From NCBI RefSeq assembly GCF_001579805.1, contig NZ_CP014546.1, forward strand, positions 1 to 64,000: DNA of 64,000 nt. Direction: 5' to 3'. Origin of the DNA: Pseudomonas azotoformans. GTDB taxonomy: Bacteria > Pseudomonadota > Gammaproteobacteria > Pseudomonadales > Pseudomonadaceae. Both the position numbers and the translations under genes were made by a program. This document shows positions 36,551-45,576 of the stretch, in pieces (position 1 is the first letter of the stretch; the number at the start of each line of letters is the position of its first letter). The notes under the pieces are model-generated. The model worked only from the letters and a program-made list of their open reading frames with translations, searched no databases and was not told the DNA's origin.

Positions 36551-36807
36551 ACTTCACGCCCGACTGCTGGCATCGAATTCCACGCGGCCAATTCGGCAGG
36601 CTCCGGCGCGCTCAATTCGCACTGAGCCATCAGGTCGGCCAACTGGTAACGCGGCTTCGCCTTCGCGGGCTTGAGAGTCATGGCTTCGGCTGCCGAGTCG
36701 ACATTGAGCAGCAGCACGTCGCCGCTGACCAGACTCATTTGCTTGAGCACGGTAGACGGCAGGCGGATGGCCGCGCTGTTGCCCCATTGCTGAATTTTGA
36801 CTTCCAT
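36547..36807 (-). CDS. mazE: MazE/PemI-family antitoxin
   Basis: 86 residues from the ATG at 36807, with GGAGG upstream. It is an AbrB/SpoVT-like DNA-binding domain: MEVKIQQWGNSAAIRLPSTV followed by LKQMSLVSGDVLLL. The C-terminal tail (QCELSAPEPAELAAW) would wrap the toxin. An open frame starting at 36876 lacks a ribosome site. It probably represses the operon through the inverted repeat at 36830-36889. Confidence 0.9.
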   Translation of the reverse strand: MEVKIQQWGNSAAIRLPSTVLKQMSLVSGDVLLLNVDSAAEAMTLKPAKAKPRYQLADLMAQCELSAPEPAELAAWNSMPAVGREV

Positions 36808-36829
36808 AAACACCTCCATAACGTGTACA

Positions 36830-36889
36830 CATTGTAGATACAAGACACACCGAACACAAGCGCTATGTATAAACATAGTATCTACAATG
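36830..36889. promoter_or_regulatory. Inverted repeat upstream of mazEF
   Basis: CATTGTAGATAC (36830-36841) and GTATCTACAATG (36878-36889) form a perfect 12-bp inverted repeat, 36 bp apart. An inner palindrome CTATGTATAAACATAG lies at 36863-36878. It overlaps the stop of the integrase remnant. Such arrays are typical operators for MazE-type autoregulation. Confidence 0.6.
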
Positions 36890-37276
36890 CCACCTCAAAA
36901 GCGCGTCGTATAGTGCCTTGATCCACTGATAGGTACGGTTTGGAATGGTCCAGCTCGGCATGCCCAAGAATCATTTGCACGGTTTCAACATCGCCGGTCG
37001 TGGCCAGCACCTTAGCCGCCAGCGAGCGCCGCCCGCTGTGTGATGACCCATGCTTTATGCCTGCTTGCCGGTAGAGCCTGCTGATGGTCTGTTACAGCGA
37101 ATCACATGCCCGGTACACCTCCGGGCCGCTCTCCAACAGACGATGTTTGAAAGCCGGGTGAGCCACAACAACATCACATCGCGCTCTGGCAGACGACCAG
37201 TAACGGATGCAACACGGATCAGGTGCTTGAATTGTCCAGGGCGAAGGGATGTTGCACGGCGGATGGGGGCAGTCAT
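36882..37276 (-). pseudogene. Tyrosine recombinase (phage-type integrase) remnant
   Basis: The C-terminal part reads QTISRLYRQAGIKHGSSHSG, RRSLAAKVLATTGDVETVQM, ILGHAELDHSKPYLSV, with the H-x2-R and H motifs of small Pseudomonas integrases. It is broken upstream by an in-frame stop (CDSL*QTIS). A separate frame carries a typical start, MTAPIRRATSLRPGQFKHLI then RVASVTGRLPERDVML. The middle, with the first catalytic Arg, appears deleted. It is a decayed integrase, a relic of an earlier element. Confidence 0.72.
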
Positions 37277-37528
37277 GGGACTTTCTGTCAGGATTGATGA
37301 CGAATCGCGAACGATCCTGAGAGAGTTGGCGGCAGGTTCTTTGCGAAGCCTACCACCAGTGCTTATGCGGTGTTCACGGAAAATGATAGAGGGCATAAAC
37401 GGATATAGGTCGAGCAAAAAGCCAAAATAGCTCTAGATATGCAGTCGCATACTGTGAGCATTCACTATCGGGCTAGACCAGAACCGCGCCAGCGGCCTGC
37501 TTTTGGCCGATAGCTGCCATTCCCAGAC
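37277..37528. other. Gap between the integrase remnant and the SRAP gene
   Basis: 252 bp. Short ORFs only; nothing recognised. Confidence 0.35.
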
Positions 37529-38164
37529 TCAGCTAATTGCCAATCTGTCTGCTGGAAATCTGCGCATAAACCACATGCTTTCGGCTGCAGAAGCACTCAG
37601 CCAATCTGCATGTAGTCCCCTTGGTAGAATTACTACCATCCGCTTCTCATCGTCCGCCCGATGATAGTTACTCATGAGCTCATGATTTTTCGCATTCACC
37701 GTCAGCATCGTATAGCTAAACACCACATCCCCAGTCGGATCGCTCCAGCACTCCCACAACCCAGCGATCCCCATCAACTCGCTATCAGCCCGCGTGATTC
37801 GCGTTGAAATGGATTTCCCTGAACGCCAGTCCGGCTCATAGATCGCCTGTGCGGGGATGATGCAATGCTGCCCCTTCCGCCATGCATTACGAAACGACGG
37901 CTTTTCCGCAACCGTTTCAGAGCGGGCGTTGTACGTCCGACGCGCAATTTTGGTGTCTTTACTCCAGCCAGGAATGAGCCCGAATGTGCCTTTCAGTATT
38001 TCCAACCTCGGCTTTACCTCATCTTGCTCTTCAGCCATATCGGCGTTGCGGACAAAACTACCCAAATACCCTGGCCAAAGATCCAGCGCCCCCTGTTCAG
38101 GCGGAACGACACCAAATGCCCTTGCGAGCTGATCCGCCGTGGCGCCTTCGTAATGACTACACAT
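37529..38164 (-). CDS. yedK: SOS-response-associated peptidase (SRAP, YedK/HMCES)
   Basis: 211 residues. Catalytic Cys2 (MCSHYEG) becomes the N-terminal nucleophile; also present are the Asn and Glu sites (TYNARSETV, CIIPAQAIYEPDW) and the His of NAKNHELMSNYHRADDEKRM. SRAP proteins form a covalent link with abasic sites in single-stranded DNA. It is divergent from umuDC, and the two could share SOS control through the LexA box at 38265. Confidence 0.93.
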   Translation of the reverse strand: MCSHYEGATADQLARAFGVVPPEQGALDLWPGYLGSFVRNADMAEEQDEVKPRLEILKGTFGLIPGWSKDTKIARRTYNARSETVAEKPSFRNAWRKGQHCIIPAQAIYEPDWRSGKSISTRITRADSELMGIAGLWECWSDPTGDVVFSYTMLTVNAKNHELMSNYHRADDEKRMVVILPRGLHADWLSASAAESMWFMRRFPADRLAIS

Positions 38165-38264
38165 GCTTGAGTTCTCCTACGCCCCTGGCCGTTGCCTAAC
38201 CACAGCCACCCATTTGTCGAAATCCCCTACAGAAAAATTGACCGCAAGCCTCCCACAAAGTTAA

Positions 38265-38280
38265 CTGTATATTCGTACAG
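38265..38280 (+). promoter_or_regulatory. LexA (SOS) box upstream of umuD
   Basis: CTGTATATTCGTACAG fits the CTGT-N8-ACAG SOS consensus. It ends 20 bp before the umuD ATG at 38301, and 100 bp from the divergent SRAP start. Confidence 0.85.
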
Positions 38281-38300
38281 CACTTGTAGAAGATAGCGCC

Positions 38301-38726
38301 ATGAGCTTTTCCATTCTAGGTCCCATCGCCGAAGGCGGCGTGATATTGCCTTTCTGCTCCTTCCAGGTCCCAGCTGGCTTCCCCTCGCCCGCAGCCGACC
38401 ACATTGAGCGGCATATCTCACTGGACGAGGTTCTGAACATCCGCGCCCCCCATGTCTACCTGATCACCATCACTGGCGACAGCATGCAGGGTGCTGGAAT
38501 CTTTGAGGGTGACATTGGGATCGTTGACCGCTCCATCGAACCGGTTCACGGGCATCTAGTCGTCGCAGCGCTGAACAATGAGCCTATCTGCAAGCGCCTG
38601 TGCAAGCGCGGCAACGAGGTCATACTGCTGTCAGAAAACCCGAAATACCCTGCGCGGTACATCCTTGAAGGCGATGAGCTGTCGATCTGGGGCGTCATCA
38701 CCAGCACAGTGCGCAGCCATGTCTAA
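38301..38726 (+). CDS. umuD: UmuD/RulA-like translesion polymerase subunit (S24 peptidase)
   Basis: 141 residues. Peptidase S24 motifs: Ser in [14 protein letters not shown] and the Lys in [13 protein letters not shown]. RecA-stimulated self-cleavage would occur in the N-terminal arm (near [10 protein letters not shown]). It is the first gene of the SOS-controlled umuDC (rulAB) operon typical of Pseudomonas plasmids and islands. Its stop overlaps the umuC start. The partner UmuC is split, so this copy probably lacks a functional polymerase. Confidence 0.92.
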   Translation: MSFSILGPIAEGGVILPFCSFQVPAGFPSPAADHIERHISLDEVLNIRAPHVYLITITGDSMQGAGIFEGDIGIVDRSIEPVHGHLVVAALNNEPICKRLCKRGNEVILLSENPKYPARYILEGDELSIWGVITSTVRSHV

Positions 38727-39073
38727 GCAGGCCCCTGTCTACGCGCTGATCGACTGCAACAGCTTCTACGCCAGCTGCGAGCGCGTGTTCCGGCCGGACT
38801 TGGCCAAGGTGCCGATCGTGGTGTTGAGCAACAACGACGGCTGCGTCATTGCCCGCAGTTACGACGCCAAGCCCTTCATCAAAATGGGCGAGCCGTATTT
38901 CCAGATCAAGGCACAAGCTCAAGCAGCACGGCATCATTGCGTTTTCGTCGAACTACGCGCTGTACGGCGACATGAGCGAGCGCGTCATGACCTTGATCGA
39001 GGCCATGGTGCCGGCAGTCGAGGTGTATAGCATCGATAAGAATAAGTTGCATACTGTGGACGCCCAAAGTTAG
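38719..39073 (+). pseudogene. umuC: UmuC/RulB 5' fragment, interrupted by a GInt
   Basis: Starts at 38719: [20 protein letters not shown] then [20 protein letters not shown], the Y-family polymerase N-terminus. One extra G at 38910-38911 shifts the frame; the other frame goes on [20 protein letters not shown] to VEVYSID at 39037. The next codons of the motif (EAF) are replaced by foreign sequence ending in TAG at 39071-39073. The missing part resumes at 54143. The break lies inside the SIDEA motif that carries catalytic Asp/Glu. Confidence 0.9.
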
Positions 39074-39080
39074 ATGGGGC

Positions 39081-39092
39081 ACCCATGGACAT
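39081..39092. repeat. Terminal inverted repeat copy near the left GInt end
   Basis: ACCCATGGACAT at 39081-39092 is the exact reverse complement of ATGTCCATGGGT at 54114-54125. They lie about 45 and 20 bp inside the two junctions. The left copy overlaps a small palindrome ATGGG-GCA-CCCAT (39074-39086). Likely recombinase-binding sites. Confidence 0.55.
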
Positions 39093-39098
39093 TGACGC

Positions 39099-40412
39099 TT
39101 GTTTTTACAGAGATATCCCTTGGCTACCGTTGAGCACATTCACTTCAGTCCGCATGACCTTTCTGTCAAAGACCGCCTAGTTACCTACTCGTCGAATAGC
39201 TCCCGCGTAGTAATCGAAGGGCTACCACAAATATTCTGGGAGGACGGTTTGCCATGGAGAGAGGCCAATCTCTGGGCTATGGAGAGAGTCACCAATGGTG
39301 AGGCACTCCTTAAGACCGTTTCTAGCAACCTGAACGGGCTGTTGAACTACGCGAAGTTTTTGGAGAGTCGCAGGCTTCAGTGGTTTGAGTTTCCGTCTCG
39401 AAAGGCTGATCGATGTCTTGTTCAGTACCGTGGGGCGCTTATCAAGGCTCGTGATGCTGGTCATATCAGTCCTGCCACGGCTTCCGAGTACATGCGTAAC
39501 TGCATCAGTTTCTACAGGTGGGTTAGGAGGCGCGGCCTTCTAAACCCGCTATTGCCGCTGTGGAAGGACATGCGCTATTTCATCAAATTCTTTGACCAGG
39601 TGGGCTTCGAGCGAACGCTAGCTGGCACCACCACCGATCTGGGTATTCCAAACCGAAAACGCATTGGGGGCACTTTGGAAGGTGGGCTACTTCCTGTGTC
39701 TGCGGCTGATCGAGACGCCATTCTTGATTTCGCAAAACAGAACGCCTCACCCGAGCTTTATCTGATGTTGGCTCTAGGTTTCTTTACGGGTATGAGACTG
39801 GGAACGATCTGTGACCTTCGTATTGATACGTTGGAGCGTGCCTTACATGATCCGTCTGCTAAAGGTCTGCTTCTGATATCCGTAGGGCCAGGTGCGTCCC
39901 CACCCGTGCATACCAAATTTGGAGTAACTGGCCAGGTATGGATTCCCGAAGCTTTGTGTTCAGAAGTCTTGGAGTACACCAAGAGTCTTCGCAGGTTGAC
40001 TCGCGAGGCATCTGCTGCTGGCGAGCATCAAGACTTAGTGTTCTTGACACGATTCGGAAACCCTTTCGGACGTCGCAACAGTGATCAGTCTTCGGCCATA
40101 AACGTTGAGATGTCATCGCTTAGAAAATTAGGTATCGCGTCGGGCATCAAAGCGCTCAGGAAATTTCGCTTCCACCAATCCCGATGCACCTTTGGAACTG
40201 AGCTAGCTAGGCTCGCTTTAGCAAATTGCACTGATGTGGCGATAGTGATTGCGACTGTCAGCAATGCATTGCTTCACGGGCCAAATTCGGAGGCTACCAC
40301 CTTCAAATACATCAAATTTGTGCAGGCCGCACCCGCTAAGCAGGCCATTGCGAACAGCTTCATGGCTGCGTTTACAGGGATTGCTTCGATGCAGGGAGCA
40401 AACAATGAATAA
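39099..40412 (+). CDS. ginA: GinA, tyrosine recombinase 1 of the GInt trio
   Basis: 437 residues with a weak TTG start at 39099; no better start is seen, so the N-terminus is uncertain. Catalytic region: FFTGMRLGTICDLR (Arg I), KFRFHQSRCTFGTELARL (H-x2-R) and NALLHGPNSEATTFKYIKFV (H/Y with the nucleophilic Tyr). Its stop overlaps the ginB start (ATGAATAA). In GInts the first three genes are tyrosine recombinases and all four are needed for excision or integration. Confidence 0.86.
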   Translation: MFLQRYPLATVEHIHFSPHDLSVKDRLVTYSSNSSRVVIEGLPQIFWEDGLPWREANLWAMERVTNGEALLKTVSSNLNGLLNYAKFLESRRLQWFEFPSRKADRCLVQYRGALIKARDAGHISPATASEYMRNCISFYRWVRRRGLLNPLLPLWKDMRYFIKFFDQVGFERTLAGTTTDLGIPNRKRIGGTLEGGLLPVSAADRDAILDFAKQNASPELYLMLALGFFTGMRLGTICDLRIDTLERALHDPSAKGLLLISVGPGASPPVHTKFGVTGQVWIPEALCSEVLEYTKSLRRLTREASAAGEHQDLVFLTRFGNPFGRRNSDQSSAINVEMSSLRKLGIASGIKALRKFRFHQSRCTFGTELARLALANCTDVAIVIATVSNALLHGPNSEATTFKYIKFVQAAPAKQAIANSFMAAFTGIASMQGANNE

Positions 40413-42141
40413 TCTGACGTTTTCAGACCTAACGTTTCCAGTGCTTGAGTACGCGAAAAATGAGACGCCCTGGGATCTGGCACCACTTTTATACAGCGGT
40501 GGTGCTAAGGCAAAGGTGAAGACTGTACGCAGTAAAATCACATCAGGTGCTTTAGGTGATCCTTTGCTGGAGCGGGTAGAGCTTGTGAAGGAGCTCCATG
40601 ACTGTTTGACCGACGACCTTGTCGGCGGGGGGAGCCGCTTTTCGGCAAATAACAAGATTGGCGCGTTGAGGAAGTTTTTTCAGTGGGTGGATCAGTGTGA
40701 GCGTCCTTTGAGCATTGATACGGTCGCGGAGGAATACCTGGGGTGGGCTGAACATCTTCTACAGCGTCATCGCGTGGAAGGATACCTAACTGCCGGATCG
40801 TTATACGACACGGCAAGTTTAACCGCGACGATGCTCGACCGAGTTCTACGCCGAAGCTCGACGCTTCTGTACAGCACCCGAATTCGCAAGCCTAGAGGCA
40901 ACGGAAGGGCCAGTAATGGGGGCGCTAATAAGCAAAGTTTAGAAGAGAGCTTTTCATTCGGGCAGTTCATTGCCGACCTCTGTACGGCCCTTACCTATGA
41001 AGCAGTGACGGGGCCACTTCCCATCCAAGTGGAATTGCGGTCGGGTTCGACGCTACCTATCTGGTGCGGCCTGCGCGATACAGAGAAGGAAGCGTCACGA
41101 CGAATTCGACCTCAAACCAAATTCCAGATTGCGGACATCCTTCGAAACCGCGAACTTCGGAATTCTGACGTTTCAATCAACACTCGATACCCGGCGGTGA
41201 ATCTACGAATCGAAGCCGAGCTGCTTATGTTCATCGCACAAACCGGCATGAATTTATCGCAGGCGCATCAGCTTCGAATCGACCAATACCATTACATGAG
41301 TCATCTTGATGGTTACCAAGTGAGGTCTTACAAAAATCGCCGTCAGGGTGAAGTGCTGTTTGAGGTTTTCTCAAGCTACAAGCAGTGGTTCGAACGCTAC
41401 ATTGAGTGGCGAAACACGTGGTTTCCAGACGATCTAGAGGGGCTTCTTTTCCCTCTTGTCCGTCCAGGGGGACGTCTCGCTTTAGAAGCTCCTCAGTTCA
41501 CGGCTATTGCGCGCGTCTGCACCGTTTCAAATGTTCGATTCGTTCGACCTCGCAAGCTCCGGGGCGCGCGTATCAATTGGCTGTTACGTGAGTCGCAACG
41601 CCCCGAACTGGTGGCGGAAATCGCACAGCACACCGCTGAAACTTTGATTCGTGTGTACGCCGAGCCCAATCCGCAAATTGCGATGATTGAAATCACTCGA
41701 TTTCACCGGCAAGCAGATCCCGTCGTTTGCTCACCTGCTCCAGGTACTTGTGTGGCGCCGATACCAGAATCGGTCGTGGATGCTCCGACTAATGCTCCTG
41801 GTCCCGATTGTATTAACGCAGCGGGTTGCCTTTTCTGCGTCAATCATCGGGATATTGAAAGCGAGGATCACGTCTGGTCTCTGAGTAGTTTGCGAGTGCT
41901 CAAGAGCTTGGAGCTGGCTAGATACCGCCCAGCTTGCACGGATAGATCTGACGAGGCTCACCATCCAGCGATGCTTGCGGTCGAGCGTCTGAGTGCGAAG
42001 TTACGATTCTTTCAAGAAAGTAGCGAGGTGCGTCGGCTTTGGGTTGAAGAGGCACTGGCTCGCATAGCTGAGGAGGACTATCACCCAGCTTGGGACGGAT
42101 TTATTCGGCTTGCGGAAGTTACAGAGGGGCCTTCCCTATGA
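40405..42141 (+). CDS. ginB: GinB, tyrosine recombinase 2 of the GInt trio
   Basis: 578 residues from the ATG at 40405, inside the end of ginA. The recombinase core includes TGMNLSQAHQLRIDQY (degenerate first Arg motif, Asn for Arg), a later RKLRGARINWLLRES box, and HTAETLIRVYAEPN with a candidate nucleophilic Tyr. A Cys-rich stretch near the C-terminus (CINAAGCLFCVNHRDIES) may bind zinc. It is translationally coupled to both neighbours. Confidence 0.83.
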   Translation: MNNLTFSDLTFPVLEYAKNETPWDLAPLLYSGGAKAKVKTVRSKITSGALGDPLLERVELVKELHDCLTDDLVGGGSRFSANNKIGALRKFFQWVDQCERPLSIDTVAEEYLGWAEHLLQRHRVEGYLTAGSLYDTASLTATMLDRVLRRSSTLLYSTRIRKPRGNGRASNGGANKQSLEESFSFGQFIADLCTALTYEAVTGPLPIQVELRSGSTLPIWCGLRDTEKEASRRIRPQTKFQIADILRNRELRNSDVSINTRYPAVNLRIEAELLMFIAQTGMNLSQAHQLRIDQYHYMSHLDGYQVRSYKNRRQGEVLFEVFSSYKQWFERYIEWRNTWFPDDLEGLLFPLVRPGGRLALEAPQFTAIARVCTVSNVRFVRPRKLRGARINWLLRESQRPELVAEIAQHTAETLIRVYAEPNPQIAMIEITRFHRQADPVVCSPAPGTCVAPIPESVVDAPTNAPGPDCINAAGCLFCVNHRDIESEDHVWSLSSLRVLKSLELARYRPACTDRSDEAHHPAMLAVERLSAKLRFFQESSEVRRLWVEEALARIAEEDYHPAWDGFIRLAEVTEGPSL

Positions 42142-44159
42142 ATATGCTCACGACGTTAGGGCTTTCTATCGAGTCGCCTCTCGCCGTTCCTGGGGCATCG
42201 AATTACCGTCCAGAGAGCTGGCCTCCGCCACCTGATTGGCCGGTCGTAATTGATGCACAGGGCAAAGTAATAAGCCGTTGGGGCGATCCAATTTGGAGGC
42301 TTGATCCATGGGCCAAGAAGGCACTGACGCTGAATTTTGGTGATGGGCCAGTTAAAAAATCAGCGGCGCCAATTAGCTCAAAGAACGCAAATTTACTTCG
42401 AATCATCACTGGCTGGTGGCTATACGGGCCGTACGGCGCTCGTGGCTACAGATCCCTTAAAACGCGTTTCGATCAGATGCGACGGCTCTTTGTTCTTTGC
42501 GAAGAGGCAGGAATCCTTGCCAGCGAATTAAGCCACTTTCCACGCGTATGCGAACGGATCCCTGCCTTTCTTCAGACCTCGAGAAAAACCGAGTTTCTGA
42601 CGTTAATGCATGAGCTTTACGCGTCCAGAGAGGCCGTAGGGTTTACGTTGCTGGATTCAGGCTCTCTAACCCGTCTAGCTGCGCTTTTTCCCACTCACCA
42701 CACCTCTCAAACACCGTACATCCCGCCACGTATTTGGCGCTATCAAGTTACTAGGCTGCGAGAGTGCCTTGATGACTTCCTATCCCATCGAGAACAGGTT
42801 GAAGCTTGTTATCGGTTCTGTTTCGCGGCTTACGAACATAACCAGAGGGTTTCGGAGAGAACGGCGTGCGTAAACGCCCCGCCTTTTAGCGGCCATAAAA
42901 AGCAGTTATCAGGCTCTAAAACGGGGCTTCGTTTTCTCGGCGCGTTTGCAGATACCGCGAAACGCTTCGGCATCCTTGAGCTACTTGAGCGTTGGGTGGG
43001 TCGAAGTGACGACCTACAAGTAAAAGCGTTGACTAGCTATCTGAAACTGGTCAACCGCGCGGGATTAGCTTACATCCTTAACTTCAGTCTTATGCGGGTC
43101 GAAGAAGCCTGGAATCTTCGAGCCGGATGCCTTGACGTCGAGCACGACAAGAGTTTCGGCGACATTTTTTTGTTACGTGGACAGACTACAAAAACGCTGT
43201 CTGATAGCGACGCCCTGTGGGTCACATCCCCCTCTGTGGAGGTCGCCGTGAGGGCGATGGAGGTGATCTCCCTGTTCCGCTCATTACACGCGTCTCACTC
43301 AGAAGCGAATGGTCTTGCTGGGCGTTATTTGAGTGATTCTTATAACGAGCCGTGGAGCCCAGTGCGCAAAAAAGATGATCACTCACTGAGACCGAGCATT
43401 CCGCCATATTCCGATCTTTTGGGGCAGTTCGACAAGCTCTTTGATTTAGAGCGTTTGCGTATCACGCCTGAGGATTTGAAATTGGCCCGGCTAGCTACCC
43501 CTACACTGCCGGAGGAGTATCAAGTGGGCGCTGTATGGCCGTTGGCGTGGCATCAGTTGCGTAGAACTGGGGCAGTGAACATGCAAGCTTCCGGGCTCGT
43601 AAGTGATGCTTCGCTTCAGTACCAGCTCAAGCACGTCACTCGATCAATGAGCCTTTACTACGGACAAAATCACTCGCGGGTGCGTCTAGAGGAGAAGGCT
43701 CACACCCTGTACGTTCGCACAATGTACGAGACGCTTGGAAGAGAGTTACAGCAGCTTACGAGTGAGCGTTTTGTCAGTCCACATGGAGACAAACGAAAGG
43801 CCGAGATCGTTCGGCTGATTTCGCCAGAAGATGCGAAGAAGATGATTGGTTTGGCCAAGAAAGGCGCTGTGGCCTGTCGCCCGATCATTCTTGGCGTTTG
43901 TTCGAGTCGGGAACCTTGTCCGTACGGCGGAATTGACAACATTGCCCATTGCGGGGGCGGTGATTCAGTGGGTGCAAAACCTTGCCCTGATGTGCTGTAT
44001 GACTCAGAACGATTGGGCACGGTAGATGATCTTGAACATGTACTCAAAGAGCGGCTTGCGACTGCTCAGAATGGGAGTCCGCTAATGGAATCGTTGATGG
44101 CTCAACAGCGAAGCGTAGAGAGCTTCCGTCGTGTCGTAGGGAGCGCAAATGGACGTTGA
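42138..44159 (+). CDS. ginC: GinC, tyrosine recombinase 3 of the GInt trio
   Basis: 673 residues from the ATG at 42138, overlapping the ginB stop (ATGA). Recombinase motifs: SLMRVEEAWNLRAGCLDVEH (Arg I), AWHQLRRTGAVNMQASGLVS (H-x2-R) and SLQYQLKHVTRSMSLYYGQN (H and nucleophilic Tyr). The C-terminal part has a Cys cluster (CGGGDSVGAKPCPDVLYDSE). The last 11 bp overlap ginD. Confidence 0.85.
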   Translation: MNMLTTLGLSIESPLAVPGASNYRPESWPPPPDWPVVIDAQGKVISRWGDPIWRLDPWAKKALTLNFGDGPVKKSAAPISSKNANLLRIITGWWLYGPYGARGYRSLKTRFDQMRRLFVLCEEAGILASELSHFPRVCERIPAFLQTSRKTEFLTLMHELYASREAVGFTLLDSGSLTRLAALFPTHHTSQTPYIPPRIWRYQVTRLRECLDDFLSHREQVEACYRFCFAAYEHNQRVSERTACVNAPPFSGHKKQLSGSKTGLRFLGAFADTAKRFGILELLERWVGRSDDLQVKALTSYLKLVNRAGLAYILNFSLMRVEEAWNLRAGCLDVEHDKSFGDIFLLRGQTTKTLSDSDALWVTSPSVEVAVRAMEVISLFRSLHASHSEANGLAGRYLSDSYNEPWSPVRKKDDHSLRPSIPPYSDLLGQFDKLFDLERLRITPEDLKLARLATPTLPEEYQVGAVWPLAWHQLRRTGAVNMQASGLVSDASLQYQLKHVTRSMSLYYGQNHSRVRLEEKAHTLYVRTMYETLGRELQQLTSERFVSPHGDKRKAEIVRLISPEDAKKMIGLAKKGAVACRPIILGVCSSREPCPYGGIDNIAHCGGGDSVGAKPCPDVLYDSERLGTVDDLEHVLKERLATAQNGSPLMESLMAQQRSVESFRRVVGSANGR

Positions 44160-44595
44160 ACTCCCTGCTCGCCGCAGCGCGGCTGATCAATATCGTGATG
44201 CTTTTGAGCGCCTGAAACGCAATAGGCCACAGCTTCTACCAAAGGGGACACCAGTCACTCAGAACAACGTGGCCAAAGAGGCCGGGAGCGATCCGTCGGC
44301 GCTTAAGAAATCTCGTTTCCCGAGTCTCATCGCAGAGATAAAAACCTACGTGGAACAACATGCGGAGGAGCGACCTCCTTCGTTGAACAAGGTAAATCTT
44401 CTCGCCCGGCAGAAAAGCCGCGCCCTGCGTGATCGGATTGAGCAAGTTGCCCGGCAGCGCGACCAACTCGCAAGCTTATTGAGCGAAGCGGATGCGAAAA
44501 TCATTGAGCTGTATGACCGTATCGCTGAACTTGAGCGGCAGTTGCCTGCGTCCAACATAATTTCGTTGGATCCGCATGGGCCCAGAAAGCTTTGA
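44149..44595 (+). CDS. ginD: GinD, small DNA-binding/coiled-coil protein of the GInt quartet
   Basis: 148 residues. The N-terminal half has a helix-turn-helix-like region (VTQNNVAKEAGSDPSALKKS) and the C-terminal half a coiled coil (RALRDRIEQVARQRDQLASL, AKIIELYDRIAELERQL). This is the pattern of the fourth GInt gene and of Tn554 TnpC-like proteins. It overlaps ginC by 11 bp, so the four genes form one translation unit. Confidence 0.82.
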   Translation: MDVELPARRSAADQYRDAFERLKRNRPQLLPKGTPVTQNNVAKEAGSDPSALKKSRFPSLIAEIKTYVEQHAEERPPSLNKVNLLARQKSRALRDRIEQVARQRDQLASLLSEADAKIIELYDRIAELERQLPASNIISLDPHGPRKL

Positions 44596-44783
44596 GAGGA
44601 CAGCTCGTATGCAGCTAGTCGCCTGGGTGTACACGACCCGCGACTAGCCACTAAGCGAAAACCCATCAGCGCTCCTGCCTGGTGCATGGGAGGTGGGATA
44701 ATCAGCGGACTATGGCTTTTAATCGAGTTTAAAGACCAATCCGGTTAGATTATCGAAAACAACAGGATGATGGATTGGTATAA

Positions 44784-45452
44784 ATGAGCAAAGTCGACGG
44801 TACGCCAGGCTATAGAACGGAAAGCTTCAATTGCCCGCGCTGTGGTGCATTCGCCGGCATGAAATGGAGCGACTTGCTCTTGAACAGCAATGAGTACGCC
44901 TCTGTATCCTTTTCGTTCTGTTCCGCTTGCAAAGATCCCAGTATTTGGATCACTGATGAAGGTGGTGGCAGGAATGGCCTCAAGCCTGGAATGCCTATGG
45001 AAGGGCATCTAGGAAGCAGGATAAAACTGATTTTCCCTTTGGAGTGCGTCGCACCCAAGGCAGAAGATGATATGCCTGAGGGGATCAAAGCGGATTATGA
45101 AGAAGCTAGATTGGTTTTCAGCCACTCTCCTCGCGCTGCGGCTGCTCTGCTGCGATTGTGTGTGCAAAAGCTTTGTGAGGAGCTTCTAGGCAAACCAGGC
45201 AAAATCCACAATCAAATTGGTGAGCTTGTAGAGTTGGGATTGCCCAGCCGACTGTTGAAGGCGTTCGATACCATTCGTATCTTCGGAAATGAGTCGGTAC
45301 ATCCAGGAACTGTCAATCTCAATGACAGCCCAGAGGTCGCGCTAGCGCTTTTTACCCTGCTGAACATGGCGGTTCGTCACTGCATTACAGAAGAGAAGGA
45401 GCTGGAGGCAATACGTGCGTTAACTCCTGAACATAAGCGGCGGAACATCTAG
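44784..45452 (+). CDS. DUF4145-domain protein, GInt cargo
   Basis: 222 residues. It has an N-terminal zinc-ribbon (SFNCPRCGAFAGMKW, FSFCSACKDPSIW) and a C-terminal helical domain: RAAAALLRLCVQKLCEELLG, LKAFDTIRIFGNESVHPGTV. DUF4145 is HEPN-like; here RIFGNESVH supplies an R-x4-N-x3-H type motif. DUF4145 domains occur in some restriction and defence proteins, but this is a stand-alone gene. It has its own intrinsic terminator. Confidence 0.78.
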   Translation: MSKVDGTPGYRTESFNCPRCGAFAGMKWSDLLLNSNEYASVSFSFCSACKDPSIWITDEGGGRNGLKPGMPMEGHLGSRIKLIFPLECVAPKAEDDMPEGIKADYEEARLVFSHSPRAAAALLRLCVQKLCEELLGKPGKIHNQIGELVELGLPSRLLKAFDTIRIFGNESVHPGTVNLNDSPEVALALFTLLNMAVRHCITEEKELEAIRALTPEHKRRNI

Positions 45453-45514
45453 CTAGTCCATGAAGGCAATGCTTGTAGCCAGCGTCTGGTTGGTGTAAGT
45501 GCGCCGGCATTGGA

Positions 45515-45539
45515 GAAGCCCTCAGGAAGGGCTTCTTTT
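45515..45539 (+). terminator. Rho-independent terminator after the DUF4145 gene
   Basis: GAAGCCCT (45515-45522), CAGGA, AGGGCTTC (45528-45535), TTTT. A classical intrinsic terminator, 62 bp after the stop. Confidence 0.85.
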
Positions 45540-45576
45540 GGCCGATTTCTGCCTGTCGTGAAGGGCTGCATCCGAC

